Below are positions 9,146 through 19,630 of a stretch of DNA of 32,775 bases, piece by piece (the first letter of the stretch is position 1; the number at the start of each line of letters is the position of its first letter). This DNA is from Chloroflexota bacterium (GTDB taxonomy: Bacteria > Chloroflexota > Anaerolineae > Anaerolineales > E44-bin32). Where the stretch lies: positions 1 through 32,775 of the forward strand of contig JAPUGV010000255.1 in NCBI GenBank assembly GCA_027298025.1, read 5' to 3'. The position numbers were made by a program, and so were the translations under genes. The notes under the pieces are model-generated. The model searched no databases and was not told the origin of the DNA. It saw nothing but the letters and a program-made list of their open reading frames with translations.

Positions 9146-9417
9146 CTATTCCTCACCATTCGATTTCTCTGCCAATTCTACTATCCATAGCTTGCCTCCC
9201 GATTGCAGGACCCCTTCAGACAATCGCGGGGCTGGCGCTCGGAAGATGCTCCCTCTCTGTCCGTTTGCCGAAGCACCGTGTCGCTAGACCTTCTGCAGAC
9301 CACCCATACTGGGAGAGGGGTTGTTGCTGGCGGAGGTGTGTGTCGAGCGTACAATAAAGGATACTGGCCTTGATATTAATGCTATTCTAGAATTACCATA
9401 CAGCGGAGCACCTTCCG

Positions 9418-11187
9418 ATGTCCTTCGACCTACCCACACCTCCCGAGCTTGATCTCGACCCCCTTGTCGCACGCCTAAACCCCTACGCCCCTAGCGGCCG
9501 GACCGCACTGCTGCCCGCGCTTCATGCCGCTCAGGAGCTTTACGGATATCTGCCCGAGCCGGTCGCGGCGGAAGTCGGCCGTCGTCTTGGCGTAGCGCTG
9601 GCGGATGTTTACGGCGTGATCGACTTCTACGCCATGTTCTACAAGGAGCCGGTCGGAAAGCAGATCGTACGCGTGTGCGGAGATCCGCCCTGCGCGCAGG
9701 CCGGCGGCGGAGAGGTCCTGGAGGCACTCTCCAAGCACCTCGGTGTGCAAGCAGGCGAAGTAACAACCGATGGGGAATGGACCCTCGAACGCGCGCCTTG
9801 TCTTGGGCGATGTGAACACGCCCCGGCGGTAATGATTGACGACCTTCCCCTGGCCCAAGCAACGTCCGATCAACCACAGGCGCTGCTCTCCGCTGAATGG
9901 GAACAGGTCACGAGCCGGGTCGACGGCGATCTTCGAGCGCTGACGCGCAACTGCGGAAACGGCGCCCCGACGACGATCGAAGCGTACGAGGCGGGTGGAG
10001 GTTACGCTGGGCTGAGAAAGGCCGTGAGCGAGATGGCCCCGGCCGACGTGGTCGAAGAAATCAAGGCGTCTGGCCTGGTGGGGCGGGGCGGCGCCGCCTT
10101 TCCCCCCGGCGTAAAGTGGGAAGGGGCCGCCAGCGCTCCCGGCGAGCTCAAGTATGTGATCAACAACGCGGATGAATCAGAACCCGGGACCTTCAAGGAC
10201 CGCGTTCTTCTGGAGGACGACCCACACAGCAGCCTGGAAGGCATGATCATCGCCGGATATGCGACTGGCGCTGAGAAAGGTTACATCTACATCCGGGGCG
10301 AATACCGAAATGCGGAAAACATCCTCGGAGTCGCCATCGAAGAGGCCAAGCGGCAGGGGGTTCTTGGAGCGAAAATCCTCGGCAGTGACTTTGGTTTTGA
10401 GATCGAGATTCGGAGGGGAGCAGGTGCCTACATCTGCGGTGAAGAGACGGCGCTCTTCGAATCGATTGAGGGCAAGCGCGGCTTCCCGCGCATCAAGCCT
10501 CCGTTCCCGACCACGCATGGGTTGTTTGGCAAGCCCACGGTCGTCAACAACGTCGAAACCCTGGCCAACGTGCCTTTGATTATCCGAGACGGTTCGCAAA
10601 CCTTCCGCCAGGTGGGCACGGAGCAGTCTCCCGGGACGAAATTGTTCTGCCTCTCAGGCGACGTGGCACGCCCCGGCCTGTATGAAGTGCCCTTTGGCGT
10701 ACCATTGCGACACCTGCTCGACGATCTGGCCGGAGGCGTCGTCGGAGGGGAGTTGCAGGGGATCCTATTCGGCGGTGCCGCGGGCGCCTTTGCGACGCAA
10801 GAGCATCTGGATGTGAAGTTGACCTTTGAAGATTTGAGCGAGGCCGGCCTCCCACTGGGCTCCGGAGTGGTCATGATCTTTAATGAATCGCGAGATATGC
10901 GCCAGGTGCTAAGCGGGCTGGCACATTTCTTCGCTGACGAATCGTGCGGGAAGTGCTACCCTTGCCAGCTCGGGACGCAGCGTCAGTATGAAATTCTCTT
11001 AGAGATGGCAAACGGTCATGTCCTCTCAGGTGATGTGGATAAGCTGACCGACGTGGGTTGGACCATGGTCGATGCTTCGCTTTGTGGCCTGGGGCAGACC
11101 GCCGCCACTGCGGTGCTGAGCGCTATCGAAACCTGGCCGGCACTGTTCTCAGAAAATGGGGCTCACGGGGCGACTTCAAATGACTGA
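9418..11187 (+). CDS. Fused NuoE-NuoF-like NADH dehydrogenase / formate dehydrogenase diaphorase subunit
   Basis: N-terminal thioredoxin-like 2Fe-2S domain (CGDPPC...CLGRC), then NuoF: GRGGAAFPPGVKW, NADESEPGTFKDR, GAGAYICGEETALFESIEG, ESCGKCYPCQLG. Confidence 0.92.
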   Translation: MSFDLPTPPELDLDPLVARLNPYAPSGRTALLPALHAAQELYGYLPEPVAAEVGRRLGVALADVYGVIDFYAMFYKEPVGKQIVRVCGDPPCAQAGGGEVLEALSKHLGVQAGEVTTDGEWTLERAPCLGRCEHAPAVMIDDLPLAQATSDQPQALLSAEWEQVTSRVDGDLRALTRNCGNGAPTTIEAYEAGGGYAGLRKAVSEMAPADVVEEIKASGLVGRGGAAFPPGVKWEGAASAPGELKYVINNADESEPGTFKDRVLLEDDPHSSLEGMIIAGYATGAEKGYIYIRGEYRNAENILGVAIEEAKRQGVLGAKILGSDFGFEIEIRRGAGAYICGEETALFESIEGKRGFPRIKPPFPTTHGLFGKPTVVNNVETLANVPLIIRDGSQTFRQVGTEQSPGTKLFCLSGDVARPGLYEVPFGVPLRHLLDDLAGGVVGGELQGILFGGAAGAFATQEHLDVKLTFEDLSEAGLPLGSGVVMIFNESRDMRQVLSGLAHFFADESCGKCYPCQLGTQRQYEILLEMANGHVLSGDVDKLTDVGWTMVDASLCGLGQTAATAVLSAIETWPALFSENGAHGATSND

Positions 11188-12013
11188 CGGAACAGTACCT
11201 TTCCGGTATCACAAATACGCCGGCGACTGGCGCGAGGTCGACGCGGAGGTCATTGAAGAAGGAATGATCACTCTCTTCGTGAACGGCCGCGAGCTGGTTT
11301 CGCTGATGTGCACGCCAAGAGACCCGCTGCAGCTGGCCCTGGGCTTCCTGATCAATGAAGAGTTCATATCTACGTACGAGGAGATCGCGGTGGACTACGT
11401 GTGCGCTGCAGGTGACTGTGTCGATATCTGGCTGACGAAGTCGGTTTGGGATCGGCCGCGCCGTCGGATCATTACTTCGGGTTGCGGCGGAGGGCTGACC
11501 TTCGCCGATATTGCCGCGCACCAGGAACCCGTGACAGCACAGCTCGCGGTGGAGCCGCAACAAATAGGCGAGTTGATGGTCAGACTGCAGACGCGGGACA
11601 GCCTGTATGCTCGTGCCCGGGGCGTCCACGCTTCGGCTCTGAGCGATGGGGAACAGCTAGTGATTGTGGCCGAGGACATTGGCCGCCACAACACGATCGA
11701 TCGCCTGCGCGGCGAGTGCTTGCGCCGGGGAATGGAACCCGAAGGATTGATGCTTTTGGCCACCGGGCGCATTTCGTCGGAGATGATCAATAAGGCAGTA
11801 AAGATGAGGTGTCCCATCGTAGCTTCCCGCACCTCGCCAACCAGCATGTCGGTGGGTCTGGCGCGGGAATGGAACATCACACTGTGCGGCTATGTGCGCC
11901 GTAGTCGGATGAACGTCTATGCTCATCCAGAACGGCTGGCCAACGCGAACGTATCGATTGATGAATTGTTTACCTCGATTGAGTATCCGGTCTCGAGCCG
12001 GAGTGGGAATTGA
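11180..12013 (+). CDS. fdhD: FdhD, formate dehydrogenase accessory sulfurtransferase
   Basis: [77 protein letters not shown] 11180 overlaps the upstream stop; the ORF track start is 11156. Confidence 0.9.
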   Translation: MTDGTVPFRYHKYAGDWREVDAEVIEEGMITLFVNGRELVSLMCTPRDPLQLALGFLINEEFISTYEEIAVDYVCAAGDCVDIWLTKSVWDRPRRRIITSGCGGGLTFADIAAHQEPVTAQLAVEPQQIGELMVRLQTRDSLYARARGVHASALSDGEQLVIVAEDIGRHNTIDRLRGECLRRGMEPEGLMLLATGRISSEMINKAVKMRCPIVASRTSPTSMSVGLAREWNITLCGYVRRSRMNVYAHPERLANANVSIDELFTSIEYPVSSRSGN

Positions 12014-12732
12014 ATATCCAGCAGGAGAAGATCTTGAACGGTGGAATTACGCTGACCATTGATGACCAGGAAGTCACCGTTCCCCCCGGGACTACGATCC
12101 TGAGCGCAGCGGGGGCTTTAGGAACGGTAATCCCGACCATTTGTTACCACGATCATTTGACCGCCTACGGTATTTGCCGCCTATGTGTGGTTGAAGTGGA
12201 GCAGGCTCGCGTTCTACAGCCTGCGTGCGTGGCCGAGGCTCGCGAAGGAATGACGGTCCATACTCGCAATACGCGTGTGGAGCGCAGCCGCCGCACGATC
12301 CTCGAAATGCTTGACTCGGCCGTGAACTTGGAGGAGGCGCCCGAGATTCAAGCCCAGCTTGATGACTACGGCGCGAATCGTGAGCGATTTGAAAACGGCG
12401 AACGGCGGTCCTTACCGATTATTGATGACAATCCCATGTTTTTGCGGGATTATTCGCAGTGCGTCTTATGCTGGCGCTGCGTGCAGGTCTGTGCAGATGA
12501 TGCCCAATACACGTATGCCATCAACTTCAGCGGCCGCGGATTTGAAACTAGCATTGACACTTTCTTTGAGCAGAGTCTTCCCGAATCGACCTGTGTCTTC
12601 TGCGGGCAATGCGTGGATGTTTGCCCGACCGGGGCCCTGAAACCCAAGCGTGAATGGCTGCTGGAGCAGGGACAAACGCCGGATGAAATCATGCAAATGA
12701 CGCGCATGGAGCGCAGACGAAGGAAGACGTAG
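12010..12732 (+). CDS. HoxU/NuoG-N-like iron-sulfur subunit (2Fe-2S plus 4Fe-4S) of formate dehydrogenase
   Basis: Plant-type 2Fe-2S ([20 protein letters not shown]...PAC), His-Cys region, two ferredoxin motifs [11 protein letters not shown] and [19 protein letters not shown] start overlaps the fdhD stop. Confidence 0.88.
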   Translation: MNIQQEKILNGGITLTIDDQEVTVPPGTTILSAAGALGTVIPTICYHDHLTAYGICRLCVVEVEQARVLQPACVAEAREGMTVHTRNTRVERSRRTILEMLDSAVNLEEAPEIQAQLDDYGANRERFENGERRSLPIIDDNPMFLRDYSQCVLCWRCVQVCADDAQYTYAINFSGRGFETSIDTFFEQSLPESTCVFCGQCVDVCPTGALKPKREWLLEQGQTPDEIMQMTRMERRRRKT

Positions 12733-12817
12733 GGGGTCTTGAACAAGGTACGAGTACACAAAAGTGGAGATTGATTCTTTAACACTGGGCGTTTGAGGAT
12801 CGGGTCGGAGGATCCAA

Positions 12818-14980
12818 ATGATTGAAGCGGATCGCGTCGTTAGCACGGTCTGTCCTTACTGCGGAGTGGGATGCGGAATGGATCTGCATCTCAAGGACGA
12901 CTTCATTTTCAAGGTGACCTCGGATCACAACAACATCGTCAACCAGGGCAACCTGTGCGTCAAAGGCCGCTACGGCTACGACATGATCTACAGCAAAAAG
13001 CGAGTTACCGAGCCGCTGATCCGCAAGACGCCGCAGCGACCCGGCGAGCGAACTCAAGCGTTCGATCGTGAGGAGTGGCGCCAGGTATCCTGGGACGAGG
13101 CTCTCGACTATACCGCCGACCGGCTCGTGGAGAGCTATGAGCGGGATGGTTCGGACGCCATGGCGGTCTACTGCTGCGCCAAAGCGACCAACGAAGACAA
13201 CTATCTGCTGCAGAAGCTGTTTCGTGCCCTCTTCCGCACCAACAATGTGGACCACTGTACGCGTCTGTGCCACGCGGCCTCGGTGATAGCGCTGCAGATG
13301 GCCATCGGCTCGGCAGCCATGAGCAACACCGCCGCCGAAGTCATCACGACCGATGTCTTCATCGTCACCGGCTCCAACACCGCGGAGACTCATCCCATCA
13401 TCGGCTTGCAGATGAAAGAAGCAGTCGAAAAGTACGGCGCCAAGCTCATCGTGGTCGACCCCCGCCGAGTGGAGCTCGCCAACTGGGCGACGCTATGGCT
13501 GCCCCAAATGCCAGGGACGGATGTCGTGGTATTTGCGGCGATGGCGCACGTGATCGTCGAAGAGAAGCTCTACAACCTGGAATTCATCGATCAGCGCACC
13601 GAAGGCTTCGAGGATTTTGCCAAATCGATGGTGAAGTTCACGCCGGAGTTTGCTGAATCTGTGTCTGGAGTGGACCGTAATCTCATCATCGAGGCGGCCC
13701 GCATGTACGCCAATGCGGAGCGCGCCGCTATCTACTGGGCGCTCGGGATCTCCGAGAGCACTCACGGGGTTGACAATGCGTTCTCGTTGATACACTTGGC
13801 GCTGCTCACGGGACATATTGGCCGCGAGGGTACCGGCCTCAACCCGCTGCGCGGTCAGAACAACGTGCAGGGTGCTTCTGACATGGGGTGCATGCCGTGG
13901 CATTATCCGGGCTACATGGAAGTGGACGATCCCGCCAGCGCCGAAATCTGGGAGAAGGCCTGGAACGTTGAGCCGGGCGGGCTCAATCAAGAGAAGGGTC
14001 TGACGACGACCGAGATTCTGTCCAACGTTGGAGAAGGTGGCGTGCGCGCGCTGTATATCATGGGCGAGAACCCCATGATGGCCGAACCCAATTTGAATGT
14101 CACGCGTCACCACATGGAGAACCTGGAGTTCCTGGCGGTGCACGACCTGTTCATCAACGAGTCGGGAGCCTACGCGGACGTCGTCCTGCCCGGCGCTTCC
14201 TGGGCCGAGAAGGACGGCACCTTCACGAACACCGATCGCCGCGTGCAGCGCATACGCAAAGCGCTGGAGCCGCGTGGGCAGTCACTGCCCGATATCGAAA
14301 TCATCTCCGAGTTGGCGAAGCGAATTGAGGACCGCATAGGGAGGTCCGGATCGGCTTACTGGGACTACGGTGATGCCGAGGAAGTCTTGATCGAAATGGG
14401 GGAAGTCGTTCCCGCTTATCGGGGCATCCGCTACCAGCGGATCGATGAGGTTGGGCTGCAGACTCCTGTGCCGGACGAAAATCATCCCGGCACGCCATTT
14501 CTATTTGAGGGAACGTTCCCCAGAGGTCGTGGGAAATTCCACTTGCTCGAGTATGTGCCCTCCGCTGAAACTCCGGACCACGAATACCCGTTCATTCTGA
14601 CCACCGGACGACTGCTCGAGCACTGGCACGGTGGGACGATGACGCGCAATTCTCAGCTCGATGAGCTCTACCCGGAGGCGCTGGTCGAGATCAATCGGGT
14701 GGATGCGGCGCGCACAGGGGTCAAGTCCGGAGACGTCGTGCGGGTATCTTCACGTAGAGGCTCCATTGTCCTGCGCGCGATTGTCACTGAGAAGGCTAAT
14801 CTGGGGGTGGTGTTTATCTCCTGGCACTTCCATGAAGCGGCGGCCAACTTGTTGACGCTGGACGAACTCGACCCCGTGGCAAAGATCCCAGAATACAAGG
14901 CCTGCGCGGTGAGCGTCGAATTAGCCTCGGAAGACGAATTAGCCAATCCCGAAGCGCGCACCCGCCGCGGCCGCTGGTAA
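12818..14980 (+). CDS. fdhF: Formate dehydrogenase catalytic (alpha) subunit, molybdopterin oxidoreductase, Cys-type
   Basis: [12 protein letters not shown] 4Fe-4S motif, [26 protein letters not shown] (TGC at the Sec/Cys position), [12 protein letters not shown]-terminal molydopterin-dinucleotide binding domain ([17 protein letters not shown]). Confidence 0.92.
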   Translation: MIEADRVVSTVCPYCGVGCGMDLHLKDDFIFKVTSDHNNIVNQGNLCVKGRYGYDMIYSKKRVTEPLIRKTPQRPGERTQAFDREEWRQVSWDEALDYTADRLVESYERDGSDAMAVYCCAKATNEDNYLLQKLFRALFRTNNVDHCTRLCHAASVIALQMAIGSAAMSNTAAEVITTDVFIVTGSNTAETHPIIGLQMKEAVEKYGAKLIVVDPRRVELANWATLWLPQMPGTDVVVFAAMAHVIVEEKLYNLEFIDQRTEGFEDFAKSMVKFTPEFAESVSGVDRNLIIEAARMYANAERAAIYWALGISESTHGVDNAFSLIHLALLTGHIGREGTGLNPLRGQNNVQGASDMGCMPWHYPGYMEVDDPASAEIWEKAWNVEPGGLNQEKGLTTTEILSNVGEGGVRALYIMGENPMMAEPNLNVTRHHMENLEFLAVHDLFINESGAYADVVLPGASWAEKDGTFTNTDRRVQRIRKALEPRGQSLPDIEIISELAKRIEDRIGRSGSAYWDYGDAEEVLIEMGEVVPAYRGIRYQRIDEVGLQTPVPDENHPGTPFLFEGTFPRGRGKFHLLEYVPSAETPDHEYPFILTTGRLLEHWHGGTMTRNSQLDELYPEALVEINRVDAARTGVKSGDVVRVSSRRGSIVLRAIVTEKANLGVVFISWHFHEAAANLLTLDELDPVAKIPEYKACAVSVELASEDELANPEARTRRGRW

Positions 14981-15157
14981 GCCTAAGTTCACTCATCCTG
15001 GGCAAGCCCCACAAGCGTCAAACTTATCCCTCTGCTCTCCACCGCCGATGGCTAATCGCCTCTCTGCGCCTTACGTTCGGTTGAGTGCAAGCCTATCTCG
15101 GCCTCTCCCACAAGCCAGCAAACCCTACGGTATCATTGATGCTTTCGTGAGAAGGTT

Positions 15158-15817
15158 ATGCCTCCGAAGCAGACGCGCCGCAATTATCGGGGCCGTGCAA
15201 TCGACGTCAGCTATGACGTCCGCCGCTGCATCCACGCCTCAGAGTGTGTACGCGGTCTCCCTCAAAGCTTCAACCGGCAGCATGTGCCGTGGATCGAGCC
15301 GGATAATTCAAAGCCGGCCGACGTAGCGGAAGTTGCAATGCGCTGCCCAAGCGGCGCGCTTCGCTTCGAACGAAAGGACGCTGGGCTGCCGGAACCCATC
15401 CCCCGGACCAACACCATCACGCTTGTGCAGGATGGCCCGCTCTACGTTCGCGGGGAAGTGAAGATCATCTCGCCGCAGGGTCAAGTTCAACACCACGATA
15501 CCCGGCTCTCCCTTTGCCGTTGCGGCAACTCAAACAATAAGCCGTTCTGCGATAACTCTCATATCGCAAGCGCATTCAAGTCGGGTAAATCGAAAGTAGG
15601 GGGCCGCGGCGAGGTGGGTATGGGCGACGCGCTGCAAATCACTCCGATCGAGAACGGCCCTTACCAATTACTCGGAAACGTTGAAGTAATAGACGCAGAA
15701 CAAAGGGTCGTCTTCCGGGGCAAGATGATTCGCCTATGCCGCTGCGGCGGATCCAATGAAATGCCATTTTGCGATAACTCTCATCTGCATAACGGGTTTG
15801 AAGCCAAATCGTGGTAG
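15158..15817 (+). CDS. Iron-sulfur protein: divergent 4Fe-4S (Fer4_19-like) domain plus two CDGSH domains
   Basis: CIHASECVRGLPQSF...RCPSGAL, and two CDGSH repeats CRCGNSNNKPFCDNSH and CRCGGSNEMPFCDNSH. Confidence 0.88.
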   Translation: MPPKQTRRNYRGRAIDVSYDVRRCIHASECVRGLPQSFNRQHVPWIEPDNSKPADVAEVAMRCPSGALRFERKDAGLPEPIPRTNTITLVQDGPLYVRGEVKIISPQGQVQHHDTRLSLCRCGNSNNKPFCDNSHIASAFKSGKSKVGGRGEVGMGDALQITPIENGPYQLLGNVEVIDAEQRVVFRGKMIRLCRCGGSNEMPFCDNSHLHNGFEAKSW

Positions 15818-15880
15818 CGGGGTGCGGTCAGCAAACCGGCCAGCCATCTCAAGTTCTACTCACTCCATTCTGCGGCAAGC

Positions 15881-16534
15881 ATGATTAAGGCGGTGATATT
15901 CGACCTCGATGGCGTGCTGCTCCAGTCTGAAGAGGTGTGGGACGAGGTTCGGGAGCAGCTAGCTCGCAACACAGGAGGAAAGTGGCACTCCATGGCCTCG
16001 CGGGACATGATGGGCATGAGTTCGCCTGAGTGGTCGCGTTACATGAGTGAGGAATTGGGCCTGCCCATGACGCCGAATGAGATCAATCAAGAGGTCGTGC
16101 GAGGTATGGAGGCCGCATATTCTGCCCATCTCCCGTTGATCTCGGGGGCGCAGGAAGCCGTACAACGTATGGCCGCCAGGTGGCCGCTCGGCCTGGCTTC
16201 TTCATCGAATCGACAACTGATCGACCGGGCTCTGCGCGAGGCGGAATTGTCCGACCTGTTTCAGGCCACTGTATCCTCGGAAGAGGTGGACCGCGGAAAG
16301 CCGCACCCTGACGTGTTTCAGGAAGTTGCGAGGCAACTTAAAGTTGAGCCGGGCCATGCCGCGGCGATCGAAGACTCGCACAACGGCGTTCGGTCCGCGC
16401 ATGCGGCCGGGATGGCCGTGGTTCTGATCCCTAACGCGGCTTTCCCCCCGCGGGAAGAGGCATCAGCATTGGCGGGAGCGATCCTCGGCGAGTTATCCGA
16501 GCTAACGGTAGAGCTGATCGATGGAATGGACTAG
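15881..16534 (+). CDS. HAD-superfamily (subfamily IA) phosphatase
   Basis: VIFDLDGVLLQSE, SSSNRQLID, GKPHPDVF, AIEDSHNGVRSAHAAGM. Confidence 0.9.
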   Translation: MIKAVIFDLDGVLLQSEEVWDEVREQLARNTGGKWHSMASRDMMGMSSPEWSRYMSEELGLPMTPNEINQEVVRGMEAAYSAHLPLISGAQEAVQRMAARWPLGLASSSNRQLIDRALREAELSDLFQATVSSEEVDRGKPHPDVFQEVARQLKVEPGHAAAIEDSHNGVRSAHAAGMAVVLIPNAAFPPREEASALAGAILGELSELTVELIDGMD

Positions 16535-16596
16535 CAGCTACCGTCCAGAGAAGTGCAATCGGCGGGGCTGCTCGCATTTGGAGTTAAGATAGGGCG

Positions 16597-17139
16597 ATGG
16601 CCAACACGCGGCGAACACTGGAAACTACCAACCGAGGCGGGGTCGTCGTCGGCGTGTTGCTGATTGCCTTGGGATTGGTGTTCTTAATCGCAAATTTGCT
16701 GCCTGGAATCGATCTGGGGAGCATGTGGCCCGGAATGTTCTACGCGGTCGGGCTGGCGCTGCTGCTGCCACCGTGGATCCTGCCGTCCCACCGCCAGGCA
16801 CTCGCAGGTCTTATCATCCCCGGGATGCTTCTCGTGGTTCTCGGTTTCATCTTCACCTACCTGGTCATCACCGACGACTGGGATTCCTGGGCCTACACTT
16901 GGGCTCTGATCCCCGCCAGCGTGGGTGCCGGCCTGTGGATCGCGGCCCGCTTCGGTTTCTGGGGGCCGGGTGCCTCAATGGTGGGCCTCTGGATGCTGGC
17001 AGGTAGCCTGGTTGCATTTGCTATTTTCGCCGCCTTCCTGGGAGGCGAGGGCCCGCTTGCAAAAGGCGCTCCCGTGGCTTTGATCGCGCTAGGCATCGTC
17101 GTCACCCTGACCGCTTTGGTTAGGACTCGCTCCGACTAA
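16597..17139 (+). CDS. Conserved multi-TM membrane protein of unknown function
   Basis: Intact ORF with about five to six hydrophobic helices. Confidence 0.7.
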   Translation: MANTRRTLETTNRGGVVVGVLLIALGLVFLIANLLPGIDLGSMWPGMFYAVGLALLLPPWILPSHRQALAGLIIPGMLLVVLGFIFTYLVITDDWDSWAYTWALIPASVGAGLWIAARFGFWGPGASMVGLWMLAGSLVAFAIFAAFLGGEGPLAKGAPVALIALGIVVTLTALVRTRSD

Positions 17140-17198
17140 CGTCGTTGACTTGGGTTTTGAGAATCAATCCTACAAATACACGATAACGGAAGTCTGAC

Positions 17199-18038
17199 AT
17201 GTTTTTCGGTGGTTTCTTTCTGGATCCCCTTTACCTTTTGCTCTTTCTGGTCACAATCATCATCTCGGGAGCGGCCCAGTTATACGTGCGTTCCGCCTAC
17301 AGCAAATGGGGCAAGATTCCCAACGGCGCCGGACTGAGCGGCATTGAAGCCGGCTATGCTATCGTCAACCGGACCGATCTGGGTGGCAGCGGACTAGGCA
17401 TCGAGGTTCCGGAGCTCAGGAGGCTAAAGGAGCTCCAAGAAAAGGGCGTTATCGGCGAACAGGAATACAGGGCCAAGTCACGGCAGGTCTTGGCACAAGC
17501 CCGCGACACGGCGGTGAACCGCTCGACCATTGGATTTGAGCGTGTGCGGGGTGAGCTCTCAGATCACTACGATCCGCGCTCACACACCGTACGTCTTTCG
17601 GAGGGGGTTGCAACCCAGAAATCGGTGGCTGCAATGGCGATCGTCGCTCACGAGCTGGGTCATGCTCAACAACATGAAAGCAACTCCGTGCTCATATCCA
17701 TGCGGAATGTGCTGGTTCCAGCGGTACGCTTCAGTCCCCAGGTTGCATACATTCTGATCATCATTGGGTTCGTGTTCAACTTGGTCGGCGCGATCTGGTT
17801 GGGCATCCTGTTCTACGGCTTGATGGTTGCCTTTTCCTTGCTGACTCTGCCGGTCGAAATCGATGCCAGTCGCAGGGGCTTGCGGCTTCTGCGCGAGGCG
17901 GGACTCATACAGATCGAAGCGGATGAGCAGGGCGCGCGCAATGTGCTCACTGCTGCCGCCTCGACCTACGTCGCCGCGGCTGTTACGGCCGTCCTTACGC
18001 TGCTCTACTACATCACCCTCGCCCGTCGGCGACGTTAG
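17199..18038 (+). CDS. YugP-like neutral zinc metallopeptidase with an inserted SHOCT-like segment
   Basis: HELGH zinc motif in AIVAHELGHAQQHE, LSDHYDPRSHTVRLSEGV family motif; LRRLKELQEKGVIGEQEYRAKSRQVLA between N-terminal and catalytic parts. Confidence 0.88.
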   Translation: MFFGGFFLDPLYLLLFLVTIIISGAAQLYVRSAYSKWGKIPNGAGLSGIEAGYAIVNRTDLGGSGLGIEVPELRRLKELQEKGVIGEQEYRAKSRQVLAQARDTAVNRSTIGFERVRGELSDHYDPRSHTVRLSEGVATQKSVAAMAIVAHELGHAQQHESNSVLISMRNVLVPAVRFSPQVAYILIIIGFVFNLVGAIWLGILFYGLMVAFSLLTLPVEIDASRRGLRLLREAGLIQIEADEQGARNVLTAAASTYVAAAVTAVLTLLYYITLARRRR

Positions 18039-18195
18039 CGGTCGACCCCACTTCGAACTCAACGGCGGCGTGCGCACGGCTCAATTCCAACGCACCACGC
18101 TGGGAGCGCTCTTAGTGATATCGACCGGGAGACTGAGGCCTTCTCGGATGCGGGAGCGAACCTAACTCGAGGGAGTAAGACTCGGGAGGAAACCT

Positions 18196-18552
18196 ATGAG
18201 ATTCATTCTGCGGATATTCATCAATGCAGTCGCCATATGGGTCGCAAGCCTGCTGCTGTCGGGCCTTGATTTCCGGGGCAACCTAGGCAACCTGATCCTG
18301 GTGGGACTGATTTTTGGGCTGGTGAATGCCTTGATCCGGCCGATCGTGAAGCTTCTGGCACTGCCGATCACCGTGCTTACACTTGGCCTATTCACGTTGG
18401 TCGTTAATGCGCTGATGTTGATGTTGACTGCCGCGCTAAGCAGCTCGCTTAATCTAATGGGCAACTTCTTTGAAAGTTTTCTTACGGCAGTCTTAGGTGC
18501 CATCGTAATCAGCCTCGTGAGCATGGTGTTGAGCTGGGTCTTGCCGGACTGA
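18196..18552 (+). CDS. Phage-holin-family-4-like (DUF) small membrane protein
   Basis: MRFILRIFINAVAIWVASLLL...GLVNALIRPIVKLLALPITVLTLGLFTLVVNALML is typical of this family; GGGAGG upstream. Confidence 0.85.
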   Translation: MRFILRIFINAVAIWVASLLLSGLDFRGNLGNLILVGLIFGLVNALIRPIVKLLALPITVLTLGLFTLVVNALMLMLTAALSSSLNLMGNFFESFLTAVLGAIVISLVSMVLSWVLPD

Positions 18553-18600
18553 GCGGCGCGTTCTCCTCCGCAAGGAGTGTCCTGAGATATCATTCGGCAC

Positions 18601-19449
18601 GTGAGTACTCAAATCACAGAACAAATCGGGTCCAATGTTTGGCTGCGGCGACTCGGAGTTGGGATGCGAATCTTGGGCGCTGTCGGGATCGTTGCCAGCT
18701 TGATCCTTGTCATCGCACTGCTGTATTTGCCCGCGCGGCTTATCCCTTTCGCAACCGACACGGCTGCCGCGGGCGCAGAAGGTCTGCGTACGATCTCGGC
18801 CTCAATGGCCCAAACCAGCACTAGCCTGAATTCAGCCTCCAAGGTACTGGATTCTGCGGGATCCACACTGCTCAACATCTCCGAAACCGTCAAAGAAACC
18901 AAACCTTTGCTGGAGTCCGCTGCCAGCCTCGTTGGCGATGTGGGCGAAAACACCCTCGAGACGACCAATCAGGCGCTAGGCACCGCCCAGTCGGCTGCGG
19001 GCGCAGTGGACACGGTCCTTCGCAATCTAGCATTTTTTGGCCCGATCACAGGGATTACCTATGACCCCGAACGGTCGCTACAACAGGCAATCGGAGATGT
19101 CGCGGTCGGTCTGGCGTCGCTCCCTAGTGATTTGATTGAGGTGAGTGAGAAGATCTACGAGACCGCGGAGGGCTTCGACGAGGTGTCGGCGCGGCTGAAT
19201 GGAACCGGCGCTGACCTTCAAGAACTTTCGGAGGATGTGCACGACCTGGGAGAACGCCTGGGGACGTTAGCGGTGACTCTGGATGAGCAAGCGGAGGCGG
19301 TAGACCAGCTGGTAGACAGGCTGCCGACCATCATCTGGGCCTCAGTGGTGTTGTTGGAATGGGTCATGATTGGGGTGATATTGGCGCACGCGACCGCGAT
19401 TGTGGCAGGCGGCCGCCTCTATCGCGAGAACGCCCCAACTTCCTCTTAG
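18601..19449 (+). CDS. Membrane protein with two TM helices flanking a long Ser/Thr/Ala-rich coiled-coil-like region
   Basis: Intact ORF from GTG; TM at residues ~20-50 and near the C-terminus with heptad-like region between. Confidence 0.65.
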   Translation: MSTQITEQIGSNVWLRRLGVGMRILGAVGIVASLILVIALLYLPARLIPFATDTAAAGAEGLRTISASMAQTSTSLNSASKVLDSAGSTLLNISETVKETKPLLESAASLVGDVGENTLETTNQALGTAQSAAGAVDTVLRNLAFFGPITGITYDPERSLQQAIGDVAVGLASLPSDLIEVSEKIYETAEGFDEVSARLNGTGADLQELSEDVHDLGERLGTLAVTLDEQAEAVDQLVDRLPTIIWASVVLLEWVMIGVILAHATAIVAGGRLYRENAPTSS

Positions 19450-19630
19450 GGGTAATAATCACGTTTCTGAGAGAAGCAGAACTCATTCGCCCTTACACAG
19501 CCCGGTGCGAGCAGGGTTAAGGCCGACGTTCTGCACCGTGATGTTCGAGCCAGGAACTGGCGTTTGGCGTAGAGGCTCATCGTCGATCCATCGGCCAGAA
19601 CGCCGATCGCGTTGTGTTAGCCTACCGCCG

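Noticed and set aside
13244-13290. Possible selenocysteine site in formate dehydrogenase
   Set aside because: The expected position reads TGC (Cys) within [12 protein letters not shown]; no in-frame TGA.
13493-14143. 216-aa minus-strand ORF antisense to the formate dehydrogenase catalytic subunit
   Set aside because: Antisense to a well-conserved enzyme; no motif support.
18196-18552. Phage-holin-like gene as evidence for a prophage
   Set aside because: This family is a common bacterial membrane protein family; there are no neighbouring phage genes or attachment-site repeats.
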